64,000 bases of DNA from Roseiconus lacunae (GTDB lineage Bacteria; Planctomycetota; Planctomycetia; Pirellulales; Pirellulaceae): NCBI RefSeq assembly GCF_008312935.1, contig NZ_VSZO01000007.1, positions 310,001-374,000 on the forward strand, read 5' to 3'. Positions 45,335-55,149 of the stretch are shown here, one piece after another. The first letter of the stretch is position 1, and each line of letters opens with the position of its first letter. Position numbers and translations under genes: made by a program. The notes beneath the pieces are model-generated. The model had not been told where the DNA came from, did no database searches, and saw only the letters and a program-made list of their open reading frames with translations.

Positions 45335-47469
45335 CCACACTGCAACCTGGGATCATGATCCTAGCCGAAGGCTGGTTAGAACCGACGCTGTTCACGATCG
45401 GGTTGATCGTGGTCCTCGCGATCGCCACGATCGCGACCTTTAAGAAGTGTTTCATGGTGGTCGGTCCCGACAAGGCGATCGTCCGAACGGGGCGTGGGCC
45501 GATGCGTGTCGCGACCGGCGAAGGCATGTTGGTGTTTCCGGTAATCCATCGCTTCGAAATGATGGACCTGTCGCTAAAAAGTTTCGAGATCAGTCGACAG
45601 GGTAGTGAAGGCTTGATTTGTCGCGACAACATTCGTGCCGACATCAAAGTCGCCTTTTTCATCAGGGTCGACAGTTCGATCGAACAGATCAAAGAAGTCG
45701 CCGCCTCGATCGGTGCCAAACGGTGTTCAGAGATCGACACCCTTCGCGAACTTTTTGATGCGAAGTTCTCCGAGGCATTAAAGACGGTCGGAAAACAATT
45801 TGATTTTGTCGAGCTTTACGAAGAGCGTGACAAATTCAAAGCGGAAATCTTAAAAGTCATCGGAACCGATCTGAACGGGTATTGCCTCGATGACGCGGCG
45901 ATCGACTATTTGGAACAAACGCCGCTGGACATGTTGTCCCCGAACAACATTCTGGACGCCGAGGGCATTAAAAAGATCACCGAACTGACTTCGATCGAGA
46001 AGGTCAAAGAAAACCAATTCACTCGCGACAAAGAGAAGACACTCAAGCAACAAGACGTCGAAGCAGAAGAAACAATTCTTGCACTCGAACGTCAACGCGT
46101 CGAAGCGGTTGAAAAGCAGAAACGCGAAATCGCGGAGATCTCTGCCCGCGAACAAGCCTCGGCTCGCAAGGTCCAAGAAGAACAACGGCTCGAATCAGAA
46201 CGAGCACGAATTCAAACCGAGGAAGAACTCGGCGTTGCTACGCAAAACAAAGATCGGCAAGTTTTGGTCGCTCAGCGCAACAAGGAGAAAACGGACGCCG
46301 TCGAACTCGAACGCGTCAACCGCGATCGCGACCTGGAAGCGACCGAACGGATGCGAGTTGTCGGGGTCGCCGAGGTCGAGAAAGAAAAGGCGATCGAAAC
46401 CGAACGTCGCAACATTCAGGAAGTGATTCGCGAACGAGTCGCGGTCGAACGCGCCGTCGTCGAAGAACAAGAGCGGATCAAAGATACCGAAGAAGTCGCT
46501 CAAGCTGAGCGGACGAAAAAGGTCCAGGTGACCGCCGCAGAAATGAAGGCGGAAGAAGAATTGATCCGCCAAACCAAACTTGCCCAAGCCGAAAAGGAAT
46601 CCAGCACACTGTTGGCCGAAAAGGTTCGCATCGAAGCCGAAGCAAAACGCGACGCGGCCGAAAAGGAAACCGCCGCCGCAAAGATGTTGGCCGAAGCCGA
46701 GGCCGCACAGGCGGCCGCCAAAGGGCTCGCCGAAGCTCGTGTTCAAGAGGCGAAAGCGGCCAGCCTGGAAAAAGAAGGCAGCGCCGAAGCAACGGTCTTA
46801 GAAAGGAAAGCGATTGCCGAAGCGAAGGGCATCGAAGCCAAAGCGACTGCCGTCGAAAAGCAAGGCATGGCCGAAGCCAACGTCGATTTGGAAAAGTATC
46901 GTGCCGAAGCTACCGGTATCACCGAAAAAGCCGAAGCGATGAAGGTACTCGACAGCGTCGGCAAGGATCACGAAGAGTTCAAGCTAAAACTCAACAAGGA
47001 AAAAGATGTCGAGATCGCAGCGATCGATGCTCAGCGTGGCATCGCCGAAAGCCAAGCCGGCGTCGTCGGCGAAGCTCTCAAGGCAGCACGCATCGATATC
47101 GTCGGTGGCGACGGAGAATTCTTCGATCAAATCACCTCCGCGGTCAAGGGTGGCAAGGCGATCGATCGATTCGTCTACAACAGCCGTGTCGCGACCGACA
47201 TCAAAGACACGTTCTTCGATGGCAACGCGGAGTACTTTAAAGACCAATTGACGTCATTGATCAGCCAGTTCAATCTGGATACCGACGGCGTCAAAGACCT
47301 TTCCATCGCGGCGTTGATCGCCAAAATGATGGGGATGGCCAACAGCGAAGAGATGCGTTCGCAACTGACCAGTCTGCTCGGAATGGCCGGGACCGCGAAC
47401 ATCGCAGATCAAAAAGCCAGTCGAGTGCTCTCGGCAAACGCGTCGAGCAGCAACGGCAAAAAGGCCTAG
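45331..47469 (+). CDS. flotillin-family (YqiK-like) SPFH membrane scaffold protein
   Basis: 712 residues. One N-terminal membrane segment (about 15-35, LFTIGLIVVLAIATIATF) is followed by an SPFH domain (about 40-215; CFMVVGPDKAIVRTGRGP, GEGMLVFPVIHRFEMMDLSL, NIRADIKVAFFIRVDSSIEQ). A very long Glu/Ala/Lys-rich coiled coil (about 225-580) with many EA repeats comes next, then a C-terminal globular tail. Flotillins oligomerise into ordered membrane domains. The GTG start overlaps the YqiJ-like stop. The AAA+ gene begins 136 nt downstream, after a small hairpin. The coiled coil is longer than usual, giving room for partner binding. Confidence 0.93.
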   Translation: MTTLQPGIMILAEGWLEPTLFTIGLIVVLAIATIATFKKCFMVVGPDKAIVRTGRGPMRVATGEGMLVFPVIHRFEMMDLSLKSFEISRQGSEGLICRDNIRADIKVAFFIRVDSSIEQIKEVAASIGAKRCSEIDTLRELFDAKFSEALKTVGKQFDFVELYEERDKFKAEILKVIGTDLNGYCLDDAAIDYLEQTPLDMLSPNNILDAEGIKKITELTSIEKVKENQFTRDKEKTLKQQDVEAEETILALERQRVEAVEKQKREIAEISAREQASARKVQEEQRLESERARIQTEEELGVATQNKDRQVLVAQRNKEKTDAVELERVNRDRDLEATERMRVVGVAEVEKEKAIETERRNIQEVIRERVAVERAVVEEQERIKDTEEVAQAERTKKVQVTAAEMKAEEELIRQTKLAQAEKESSTLLAEKVRIEAEAKRDAAEKETAAAKMLAEAEAAQAAAKGLAEARVQEAKAASLEKEGSAEATVLERKAIAEAKGIEAKATAVEKQGMAEANVDLEKYRAEATGITEKAEAMKVLDSVGKDHEEFKLKLNKEKDVEIAAIDAQRGIAESQAGVVGEALKAARIDIVGGDGEFFDQITSAVKGGKAIDRFVYNSRVATDIKDTFFDGNAEYFKDQLTSLISQFNLDTDGVKDLSIAALIAKMMGMANSEEMRSQLTSLLGMAGTANIADQKASRVLSANASSSNGKKA

Positions 47470-47474
47470 TTAAA

Positions 47475-47491
47475 AGGCAAGGCGATTGCCT
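47475..47491 (+). other. small hairpin between flotillin and AAA+ genes
   Basis: AGGCAA and TTGCCT arms with loop GGCGA, starting five bases after the flotillin stop. Weak; without a U-run it is unlikely to stop all transcription. Confidence 0.25.
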
Positions 47492-47605
47492 GCCCCCCGC
47501 ATCGGCGGATCATCGTCGCAGTCCTCGCACATGATCCGTCGATCCCACTCCCGCTCGCGAATCCCCAGTCTTCCACTCTATTGAACAGGTGAAGGGAGCC
47601 CGATC

Positions 47606-50600
47606 ATGACCGACTCCCAACTGGCAGCAGGCACATACGAAGTCCTGCGAAACCGACTCCGCGAAGCAGCGAACGAACTGCGAACGCGACTGGGAAAACT
47701 CAACGAAGCGCGTGCCGATGTCTTTGGTAACATCGAAACCAAGTTGCTTTCGACTGAACGTGTCACGACCGAACATAATTGCATTCCACGCGATTTAGTT
47801 TCCGTCGGCGATCAGTTCCTGTTCGGATACAACGTTCAATTCGGACTGAAGACCGAGATTGAATTGGCGGATGTCTTTTCGTCCTACGAATTTTCCGACC
47901 AACAGTTTCATGAAAAGCCACTCAAGATCCTCAATGACTCGCGCTTCTTAAATGACTTTTCCGAGTTATATCGGTTCTACAAAGGCACTTCATTCCTGCG
48001 TTTCTTTCGCGCCGGACCGATGTTGCACATGGTTTTCCAGGTCGGCAAAACCGAGCGTGACATCAAGTCGTTCAAATGGCGCGTTTCGCCGGATCGGTTG
48101 GAGTACATCGATAACCGCAGCGAGCACGAAGTCAAAATCCCGCCGCAACATGAATTTCGCTGGACTAAAACCACGCGCGATCAACATCGTTACGGTGAAC
48201 ACCCTCATATTTCGATCGATGACATTGTCTTCGTCGAAACCGTCGGCGGCGATTTAACGATCAAAGTCGAAAACAATACCGGCAGCGGTGAAGGGATCTA
48301 TGCCGAACCGGTCGACAATCCCGATCAAAAACTCGACGACGCGGAAATCCATTACGCGATCCTCGGGCATTTGGTCTTGCTCAAAATGCGACCCTACCAA
48401 GAGGAAACGACGCGGTATTTAGTTTTCAATAGCAAGATCCAGCAAGTCGTCCGCGTCGACGAAATTGCCGAGTCCTGCGTGATGCTGCCGGGCGACCAGG
48501 GCTTGATCTTTCCCGGCGGATATTACCTGCAAACCGGCGAATACAAACGCTTCGACACCGGCCTGAGCGACATGCGTTTCCAACGCACCATTGCCTCGCC
48601 CAACGGCGAAGATTTCTTGTACCTGTTCTATGCGTCCCATTCGGGCACCTACGTTCAGCTGCGTTACAATTTGATTCGCCAAACCGTCGACACGCCGCTC
48701 GTTTGTCACGGACAAACATTTTTTGAACGCGGTGAAATGGTGTGCTTTCGAACCCATGAAGAAGCACAAAAACATCACGCGATTCAGATTTGGCAAACGC
48801 CGTTTACCGGCCCTAACTTTGTCCCCGAAAATCAAACCGATTCGCTACTATTTAAGATCGGGAACAAAGAGATTGTTCGCGGCATGGCGGAATGCAGCGA
48901 GCTGTTGCAGCTAATCGATAAAGACGACAGTTACGAAGGCCTGTACGTCGACCTGAATAAAAAGTCGAGCGACATCCTCGATAGCTATTTCTGGATCGAC
49001 AAAGACGAAACGGAGCGACTGAACGAGCCGCTGCAAAAGATTCGAGAAGCCGCATCGGCCGCGGTGGAAGAATTTGAAAAGGTCGTTCGAGTACGCAAGC
49101 AGACCAACGAGCGAACACAGACCGTCCAGTCGGACGTCGCCGACTTGATCAAAAAGATCGAACGAAGTCGATTCGATTCGATCGATCATTTCGTCGAAGC
49201 GCTCGCGGAATTGCGTTCTCAGCGCGGACATGCGTTAGGGCTCAAAGAGCTGCGGTACGTCGACGAATCGCTCGTCGAAACCTTGGAACAGACCACGGCA
49301 GAATGGAGCGAGCGATTAAGTCGCCGCTGTGTCGATTTTCTGCTGACCCCCGGTGCACTTCAGCCCTATATCGAGCGAATCTCTCATGCGAAGGATCGTG
49401 TCGAAGAAGTTCAAACGGTCACCGAATCGAAAGAACTCAATGAAGAGATCGACGCGGCGGCAAGCCAACTGGAACTGCTGACAGAAACGGTCAGCAATCT
49501 TCGTATCGACGACGCAACGAAACGTACCGAAATTATCGATTCGATCGGCGACGTATTCGCTTCAGTTAATCGAGTTCGCAGTGCACTTAAGGCCAAAACG
49601 AAAGAACTTGTCGGTGTCGAAGGGCGGGCCGAATTCGCGTCGCAATTGAAGCTCCTAGAGCAGACGACCTCCGGTTACTTAGACGTTTGCGATAGCCCCG
49701 AACGCTGCGACGAATACTTGACCAAGGTAATGGTCCAGCTAGAAGAACTGGAAGGAAAATTCGCCGAGTTTGACGACTTTATCGAGCAACTTGCCGTCCG
49801 CCGCGAAGAGGTCTATACGGCGTTTGAATCTCGCAAAGTCCAACTCGTTGAAAAAAGAAACCGAAGAGCCGAATCGCTGGCATCGGCCGCCGACCGGATT
49901 TTGAAGGGCGTCGACAACCGCGTCCGATCGATGGAGTCGTCCGACGATATCGCCGCGTACTTTGCCGGCGACTTAATGGTCGAAAAGATACGCGACATCA
50001 TCGGGCAGCTACAAGAACTGGATGATGCCGTCCGAGTCGAAGACCTGCAAAGTCGGCTGAAAACGATCCGCGAAGACTCGGTTCGTCAACTGAAAGACCG
50101 CCAGGATCTGTACGAAGACGGCGGCGACATCATCCGATTGGGCAATCAACGATTCGCCGTCAACACGCAACCGCTCGATTTGACGACGGTGTTGCGCAAC
50201 GACGCGATGTGTTTGCATCTAACAGGCACCCAGTACTTTCAGCCGCTCGACGCGCCCGAGTTGGAAGCGGCTCGTGACCTCTGGAATCAAGAGCTGATCA
50301 GCGAAAACCGGTCGGTGTATCGTTCAGAGTACTTAGCGGTCGAGCTATTTGATTCAGTCGCGGCAAAGGGCGAAGCCTTTCCGGCAAGCGAAAATCTTGA
50401 TGCGTCGTGGATCCAATCGAAGATCGGCGGTCGCTTTGACGAGGGCTACGCAAAGGGCGTTCACGACCATGATGCGGCCCTCATCCTGAAAGCACTCGTT
50501 GAACTTGATCAGGAAATCGGCCTGCTCGCGCACTCACCCGATGTGCGATCGGCTTCATTGCTGTGGTTTAACCGTTTGCTCGATCCGGAAGTTCGGACCG

Positions 50601-52864
50601 GACTGGTACGTTGGATCGTCGGTTTCGCGAATCTAGCCAAAGCCTACCCCCATGCCCAACCGGCCGAACAATTCCGAGCCAAATTAGCGGAACTCGCCGA
50701 ACAGGACCATGCAATTTGGGGAACGCTTTTCAGTCGCGATGTCACCGATCAATCGATCGCAAATTATCTTTTTGATCAACTGATCGATGACCCCAATGTT
50801 CCGGCGGTAAGTGGTCGTGCGGTAGAGCTTTATCACCAGTTCTGCGACTCCGTCCCCAAAGTCGATCGCGATAAGCTGCTCGTGACCGCCTTGGAAAGTA
50901 ATCGATCGGATCCGATTCGATCTTTCGTGTTGTCACGCAATTGGGCAGACGCTTTTCTTTCAGGGCACGAAGGCGACAACCATATTGATCCCGCAAGACT
51001 TTATCGCAACGAGCTTGCGTGGCTAATTTTGCAGGCTGATTTGGAATCGGTTCGGCCTACAGAAGCACCAGTATCGGTCTCGCTGAAAGGATTGGTCGGC
51101 AGCCACGACAACTTGGCCGGCGGTTCATTGATCGTCCATTATCACGAGATGTTGCGGCGGGTTCGCCAGTACCGTGGCGATGTTGTCCCGCGATACCGAC
51201 AGCTCAATCGCACGAAGAGTGAACTGGTCGATGCCGCTCGAGAAGACATGCGACTCGACGAATTTAAACCGCGTGTCTTGACGAGCTTTGTTCGCAATCG
51301 GCTGCTCGACGAAGTGTACCTCCCTTTGATCGGTGACAACCTTGCCAAACAAATGGGATCGGCGGGCGAGAACAAACGCACCGACAGGATGGGCTTGTTG
51401 CTGCTGATTTCGCCGCCCGGTTACGGAAAGACGACCCTAATGGAATACGTCGCCAACCGACTGGGGTTGGTGTTCATGAAAATCAATGGTCCCGCGATCG
51501 GCCACCAAGTCACCTCGCTTGATCCCGCGGAGGCCCCTAATGCTGCGGCAAAAGAAGAAGTCGAACGATTGAACTTGGCACTTGAGATGGGTGACAACGT
51601 GATGCTTTATGTCGATGACATCCAGCACACTCACCCCGAGTTCTTGCAAAAATTCATTTCGCTTTGTGACGCGACACGAAAGATCGAAGGCGTCAGTCAA
51701 GGTCGAACCCGTACTTATGATTTGCGTGGTCGACGAGTCTCGGTCGTCATGGCTGGCAATCCCTACACCGAAAGTGGCGAACGCTTCCAAGTCCCCGATA
51801 TGCTGTCCAACCGAGCCGACGTGTACAACTTGGGCGAGATCATCGGCGATTCGGCGGACGCGTTCGAAATGAGCTATCTGGAAAATTGCCTGACCAGCAA
51901 TTCGACATTGGCGCCATTGTCGACGGCACCACCGGAAGACGCCCGCGCGATTGTCCGTGCCGCCGAGCGTGATAGCCTGGAAGGCATCGAGCTTGAAAGC
52001 AACTTGTCGACTGACCAAGTCCGCGACATGTACGAAGTGATGCGTAAACTGTTGCGCGTCCGTGATGTGGTTTTGCGAGTCAACCGTGCATACATTCGTA
52101 GTGCGGCTCAAGCCGACGCCTATCGCACCGAGCCGCCTTTCAAGCTTCAAGGTAGCTACCGAAACATGAACCGGATCGCGGAGAAGGTCGCCGCGGTGAT
52201 GAACGACCAGGAATTGCAAACGTTGATCGTTGCGACGTATGAACAAGACGCCCAGACATTGACGACGGACAATGAGGCCAACGTACTGAAGTTCAAAGAA
52301 CTGCTGGGCATTCTAAAACCCGACGAGAAAGAACGTTGGGATAGCATCAAGTATGCGTTCGTCGAAAGTGTTCGTATGCAAGGACTCGATAGTGAAGACC
52401 AAGCCGGACAGTTGATGCGTCAGCTGGCTTCGATGCGCGACGGACTCGAATCGATTCGTCAAGTCATCTCGAAAGCGATCGCAGCGTCGGGCAATGGTGC
52501 CGAAGAGCGGATGGACTCAAGACTCGATCTACTCCGACAAAGTCTCAACGCGTCAGCTGATCAAGTCGCTCAGACATTGCGGATTACCGGCGAGCAGCTA
52601 GAAAAGATTAGCAGCCATCAAGCGACAGTCGAACCACCAGAGCAACGTGTGTTGGTACAGCACAAGGTACCGCGTGTCTTGGCGGATCTAATCAAAGGTC
52701 AGTTTCATCTGATGCAGGAATGGTTGCGTCCGATTCTTTCGGAGTCGCTCGATAACGGTCGCGACCTTCAAAGGCTCAAGGAGCAGCTCGACGCGATGCA
52801 ACAGAACTACGAGCAGATCGAACAGTCGTTCGATTCGGCGTCCGGTGACGAGCCGGAGGTGTGA
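47606..52864 (+). CDS. giant AAA+ ATPase with coiled coils (DUF3686 / DNA-repair-ATPase family)
   Basis: 1752 residues, no signal peptide or membrane segment. Residues 1-450 form a beta-rich domain (EFRWTKTTRDQHRYGEHPHI, LVFNSKIQQVVRVDEIAESC, VFQVGKTERDIKSFKWRV), probably DUF3686. Residues 450-830 are mostly coiled coil. The C-terminal third holds an AAA+ module: Walker A SPPGYGKTTLMEYVANRLG near 1270, Walker B NVMLYVDDIQH near 1332, sensor-1-like VVMAGNPYTESGE near 1383, and an Arg-finger candidate in MLSNRADVYNLGE near 1398. A short C-terminal coiled coil follows. Relatives are annotated as DNA-repair ATPases, but no direct evidence for that role is visible here. It completes the protease/YqiJ/flotillin run and is closed by a terminator at 53044. 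Confidence 0.87.
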   Translation: MTDSQLAAGTYEVLRNRLREAANELRTRLGKLNEARADVFGNIETKLLSTERVTTEHNCIPRDLVSVGDQFLFGYNVQFGLKTEIELADVFSSYEFSDQQFHEKPLKILNDSRFLNDFSELYRFYKGTSFLRFFRAGPMLHMVFQVGKTERDIKSFKWRVSPDRLEYIDNRSEHEVKIPPQHEFRWTKTTRDQHRYGEHPHISIDDIVFVETVGGDLTIKVENNTGSGEGIYAEPVDNPDQKLDDAEIHYAILGHLVLLKMRPYQEETTRYLVFNSKIQQVVRVDEIAESCVMLPGDQGLIFPGGYYLQTGEYKRFDTGLSDMRFQRTIASPNGEDFLYLFYASHSGTYVQLRYNLIRQTVDTPLVCHGQTFFERGEMVCFRTHEEAQKHHAIQIWQTPFTGPNFVPENQTDSLLFKIGNKEIVRGMAECSELLQLIDKDDSYEGLYVDLNKKSSDILDSYFWIDKDETERLNEPLQKIREAASAAVEEFEKVVRVRKQTNERTQTVQSDVADLIKKIERSRFDSIDHFVEALAELRSQRGHALGLKELRYVDESLVETLEQTTAEWSERLSRRCVDFLLTPGALQPYIERISHAKDRVEEVQTVTESKELNEEIDAAASQLELLTETVSNLRIDDATKRTEIIDSIGDVFASVNRVRSALKAKTKELVGVEGRAEFASQLKLLEQTTSGYLDVCDSPERCDEYLTKVMVQLEELEGKFAEFDDFIEQLAVRREEVYTAFESRKVQLVEKRNRRAESLASAADRILKGVDNRVRSMESSDDIAAYFAGDLMVEKIRDIIGQLQELDDAVRVEDLQSRLKTIREDSVRQLKDRQDLYEDGGDIIRLGNQRFAVNTQPLDLTTVLRNDAMCLHLTGTQYFQPLDAPELEAARDLWNQELISENRSVYRSEYLAVELFDSVAAKGEAFPASENLDASWIQSKIGGRFDEGYAKGVHDHDAALILKALVELDQEIGLLAHSPDVRSASLLWFNRLLDPEVRTGLVRWIVGFANLAKAYPHAQPAEQFRAKLAELAEQDHAIWGTLFSRDVTDQSIANYLFDQLIDDPNVPAVSGRAVELYHQFCDSVPKVDRDKLLVTALESNRSDPIRSFVLSRNWADAFLSGHEGDNHIDPARLYRNELAWLILQADLESVRPTEAPVSVSLKGLVGSHDNLAGGSLIVHYHEMLRRVRQYRGDVVPRYRQLNRTKSELVDAAREDMRLDEFKPRVLTSFVRNRLLDEVYLPLIGDNLAKQMGSAGENKRTDRMGLLLLISPPGYGKTTLMEYVANRLGLVFMKINGPAIGHQVTSLDPAEAPNAAAKEEVERLNLALEMGDNVMLYVDDIQHTHPEFLQKFISLCDATRKIEGVSQGRTRTYDLRGRRVSVVMAGNPYTESGERFQVPDMLSNRADVYNLGEIIGDSADAFEMSYLENCLTSNSTLAPLSTAPPEDARAIVRAAERDSLEGIELESNLSTDQVRDMYEVMRKLLRVRDVVLRVNRAYIRSAAQADAYRTEPPFKLQGSYRNMNRIAEKVAAVMNDQELQTLIVATYEQDAQTLTTDNEANVLKFKELLGILKPDEKERWDSIKYAFVESVRMQGLDSEDQAGQLMRQLASMRDGLESIRQVISKAIAASGNGAEERMDSRLDLLRQSLNASADQVAQTLRITGEQLEKISSHQATVEPPEQRVLVQHKVPRVLADLIKGQFHLMQEWLRPILSESLDNGRDLQRLKEQLDAMQQNYEQIEQSFDSASGDEPEV

Positions 52865-53043
52865 CGCGGTAGAACGAATTTTGTGGAAGAATGTTGGGCC
52901 GTTGCCGTCGCAGGCAAAGGACGAATCGAGAAATCGCTACAACCCGCACAATCGGCAAACTGTCCTGTATCCTTTCTGAACTCGTCGAGAAACTGGGCAA
53001 AGGGTCAGGCAAATTGGTAAAGCTGGCGCGGCAGGACACGTCT

Positions 53044-53071
53044 AAAACGCCGCTTTTTTCGGCGTTTTTTT
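53044..53071 (+). terminator. intrinsic terminator after the AAA+ gene
   Basis: AAAACGCCG (53044-53052), a 7-nt loop, CGGCGTTTT (53060-53068) and a T-run to 53071. A perfect 9-bp stem with U-tail about 180 nt after the stop: the clearest intrinsic terminator in the window. It marks the 3' end of the protease-to-AAA+ block. Confidence 0.88.
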
Positions 53072-53154
53072 CGCTTTTCGCTAACGTCCTGCGTACCCTT
53101 TAGAGGTGACCGTGTCAGAAAACGATTCGGGATCTCTTACGCACTCCATGACCA

Positions 53155-54789
53155 ATGCAACACGACGGTATTCTGACGATGCCTCGCATGAAAACTATTA
53201 CCCTCCTTGCCTTCGCTACCACGTTAGGATTTGAAGCCACCCTCGGTTCGCTTCTCAATCCCGTCGTGGCGCAGGATTATTGCTTTCCGCAAACGTATCG
53301 CATGCGGCCGACCACGATTTACGAGCCACAAACGGTGACTCGGATGCGTCCCGTGGTTCGTACGGAGATGGTTGAAGAGGAAGTCACGTCGTACCGTCCC
53401 GTCGTTCGCGAACGTACCGAGACACGCGAGGTCACCGTGCCGGTCAACACCGTCGAGACCAGCTTCCGCGAAGAGCGTTACACCGTATGGAAGCCGGTTA
53501 CGAAAACTTCGTACCGGGACGAAACTTATCAAGAGACAAAGTACGTCTCCGAAACGGCGGAGCGAGAGGAACAGGTTACGACGTTCCGTCCCGTGACTGA
53601 GACGTCGTACTACCAACAGCAGTACACCGTGCAGCGACCGGTAACAGAAACGGCATACGTCCAGCAGCAATACACCGTTCAGCGTCCCGTCGTGGAAACT
53701 CAGATGCAGACCCAGCAATACACGACGCTGCGTCCGCAGACCACGATGGAAAACCAAACGATCGATGCCGGTGGCTACGTCCCCCAAACAACTGTCACCC
53801 CCGGTGGCGTTGGCTACGCAATGCAGTATCAGCGAGCACTTTACGCGACCCCAGGTCCGTTGGGTCTGTTTGCCCGCGTCCGCGGTGGGAACGTCGTCGC
53901 ACCGTACTACCAGCCACCAACATCACAGACCCAATACGTCTACCGACCAAACTACATTCAGCAACAAGTCGCTCGGACGTCGTACATGCCTGTGACCGAA
54001 CAGGTGCAAGTACCCGTGCAAGTTCAGCGGACACAGACTGAAGTCGTCACTCAAAACGTTCCCGTCCAACGCACTCGTTATGAGTCGGAATTGATCACCA
54101 AGAAAATTCCAGTTGAAACGACTCGGATGGTGCCAACAACCGTCGTCCGTAAAGTGCCGTACATCGTCCAGCGTCCGGTCACCGAAACGCACACACGAAA
54201 AGTTCCTGTCACCACCCAAGAATGGGTGACAGAAGAACGCGTTCGCAAAGTTCCGGTGCAGGAAACTCGTACGAGTTATGTGACCAAGAAAGTCCCTTAC
54301 ACGGTTCGCTACACCGAATACGAAGCGGTGACGCAAACGGTCCGTAAACCCGTGACTCGTGAAGTGATGGAGCCCTACACCGAAACAATCACGGTGCCTC
54401 GTCAAGTCATGCAGCGAGTACCTTTGACGTATTACGATGCCTACAGTCCCGCCATCCTTAGCGGTTACAGCACCCTGAAACCGGCCATCGAAACGAACGA
54501 AGAGTCGACCGAGTCTCCCTCCGATCAAGATTCTAATGCCATCGAACAACCAGAATCCGAATCGCAGCTCTCACTTCGCCCCGCCGAAACGTACAGTGGC
54601 GAGCCCGAAACGCGATTGAAGTCCTTCGAATCTGTTTTGCCTGCGCCAAAGCCAAGCGATCAACGCGATTCGTCCGAGCCTTCTGAATTGAACGGTCCCG
54701 ACAACTCGGAACCATCCGAAAACGATCCAACCGTGATTAATACCGGATGGAAGATACGCTACACACCACAGTTTTCGCGTTCGATCTAG
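53155..54789 (+). CDS. YTV-repeat exported envelope protein
   Basis: 544 residues. The in-frame ATG at 53188 (MKTITLLAFATTLGF) gives a cleaner signal peptide than the first ATG. The mature part consists of degenerate repeats rich in Tyr, Thr, Val, Arg and Gln (for example QQQYTVQRPVTETAY, then QQQYTVQRPVVETQ; also ERYTVWKPVTKTSY, VPVQETRTSY, KKVPYTVRYTEYEA). These are YTV-type motifs, reported from Rhodopirellula-type cell-envelope proteins. A central Gly/Pro linker (about 205-255) separates two repeat blocks. The last 100 residues are acidic and Ser/Glu/Pro-rich. Probably a structural or cross-linked surface protein. Its TAG stop lies in the left end of repeat copy C. Confidence 0.8.
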   Translation: MQHDGILTMPRMKTITLLAFATTLGFEATLGSLLNPVVAQDYCFPQTYRMRPTTIYEPQTVTRMRPVVRTEMVEEEVTSYRPVVRERTETREVTVPVNTVETSFREERYTVWKPVTKTSYRDETYQETKYVSETAEREEQVTTFRPVTETSYYQQQYTVQRPVTETAYVQQQYTVQRPVVETQMQTQQYTTLRPQTTMENQTIDAGGYVPQTTVTPGGVGYAMQYQRALYATPGPLGLFARVRGGNVVAPYYQPPTSQTQYVYRPNYIQQQVARTSYMPVTEQVQVPVQVQRTQTEVVTQNVPVQRTRYESELITKKIPVETTRMVPTTVVRKVPYIVQRPVTETHTRKVPVTTQEWVTEERVRKVPVQETRTSYVTKKVPYTVRYTEYEAVTQTVRKPVTREVMEPYTETITVPRQVMQRVPLTYYDAYSPAILSGYSTLKPAIETNEESTESPSDQDSNAIEQPESESQLSLRPAETYSGEPETRLKSFESVLPAPKPSDQRDSSEPSELNGPDNSEPSENDPTVINTGWKIRYTPQFSRSI

Positions 54790-54910
54790 AACTTCGTCAA
54801 CCTCCGAGATGTACGGCTAGCCGCATGGCGTTCTCCACGGTTTCGGTGCAATAACCGGGGCAGCCCACCGTCGGCTGATGCCCCGAATCCGAACGTTGGG
54901 TCTAGACGGA
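54785..54910 (+). repeat. dispersed intergenic repeat, copy C
   Basis: Begins TCTAGAACTTCGTC, in which TAG is the stop codon of the YTV gene. Continues with GCTAGCCGCATGGCGTT, TCCACGGTTTCGGTGCAA and CCGTCGGCTGATG and ends near TCTAGACGGA, which also ends copy E. Confidence 0.7.
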
Positions 54911-54940
54911 GCCCTAAGCAGGCAAACACGAGTCTTTGGG

Positions 54941-54960
54941 TTTAAACATCTGGATAACAC
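54941..54960 (+). repeat. 20-nt intergenic motif, copy 2
   Basis: TTTAAACATCTGGATAACAC, one mismatch to 7372-7391, again just before a stem-loop. Confidence 0.6.
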
Positions 54961-54962
54961 CT

Positions 54963-55049
54963 TCCCGCTTGCGGGAGGGTCGGACGAGCAAACGGCCGGG
55001 GAGGGTGCCCTCTCCGGGCCTGAAGGCCCGACTCTCCCAGTGGGAGAGT
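54963..55049. repeat. cluster of four stem-loops
   Basis: TCCCGC/GCGGGA with a TT loop at 54963-54976. CCGGGGAG/CTCTCCGG with one mismatch near 54996-55017. GGGCC/GGCCC with a TGAA loop at 55016-55029, overlapping the previous stem by two bases. ACTCTCCCA/TGGGAGAGT separated by one base at 55031-55049. Looks like a REP/BIME-type intergenic element. Together with repeat copy C and the terminator at 55150 it fills the 491-nt gap between the YTV and sulfatase genes; no coding frame seen. Confidence 0.6.
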
Positions 55050-55149
55050 GAAATGACTTAAGCCGAATCTTTCGTGTTCAACTGCTTAATTCTCCAAACG
55101 CAACAATATCCGTAGCGAAAACCAGTGATGGCTTTCCGCAACGTGGCTC

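Noticed and set aside
51437-52246. 269-codon reverse frame inside the AAA+ gene
   Set aside because: Antisense to the Walker A/B region; no recognisable domains.
53400-54420. Direct repeats resembling a CRISPR array
   Set aside because: They are protein-coding repeats (YTV) of uneven length without conserved spacing.
53923-54549. 208-codon reverse frame in the YTV gene
   Set aside because: Long antisense frame created by the repetitive codon use of the YTV gene.
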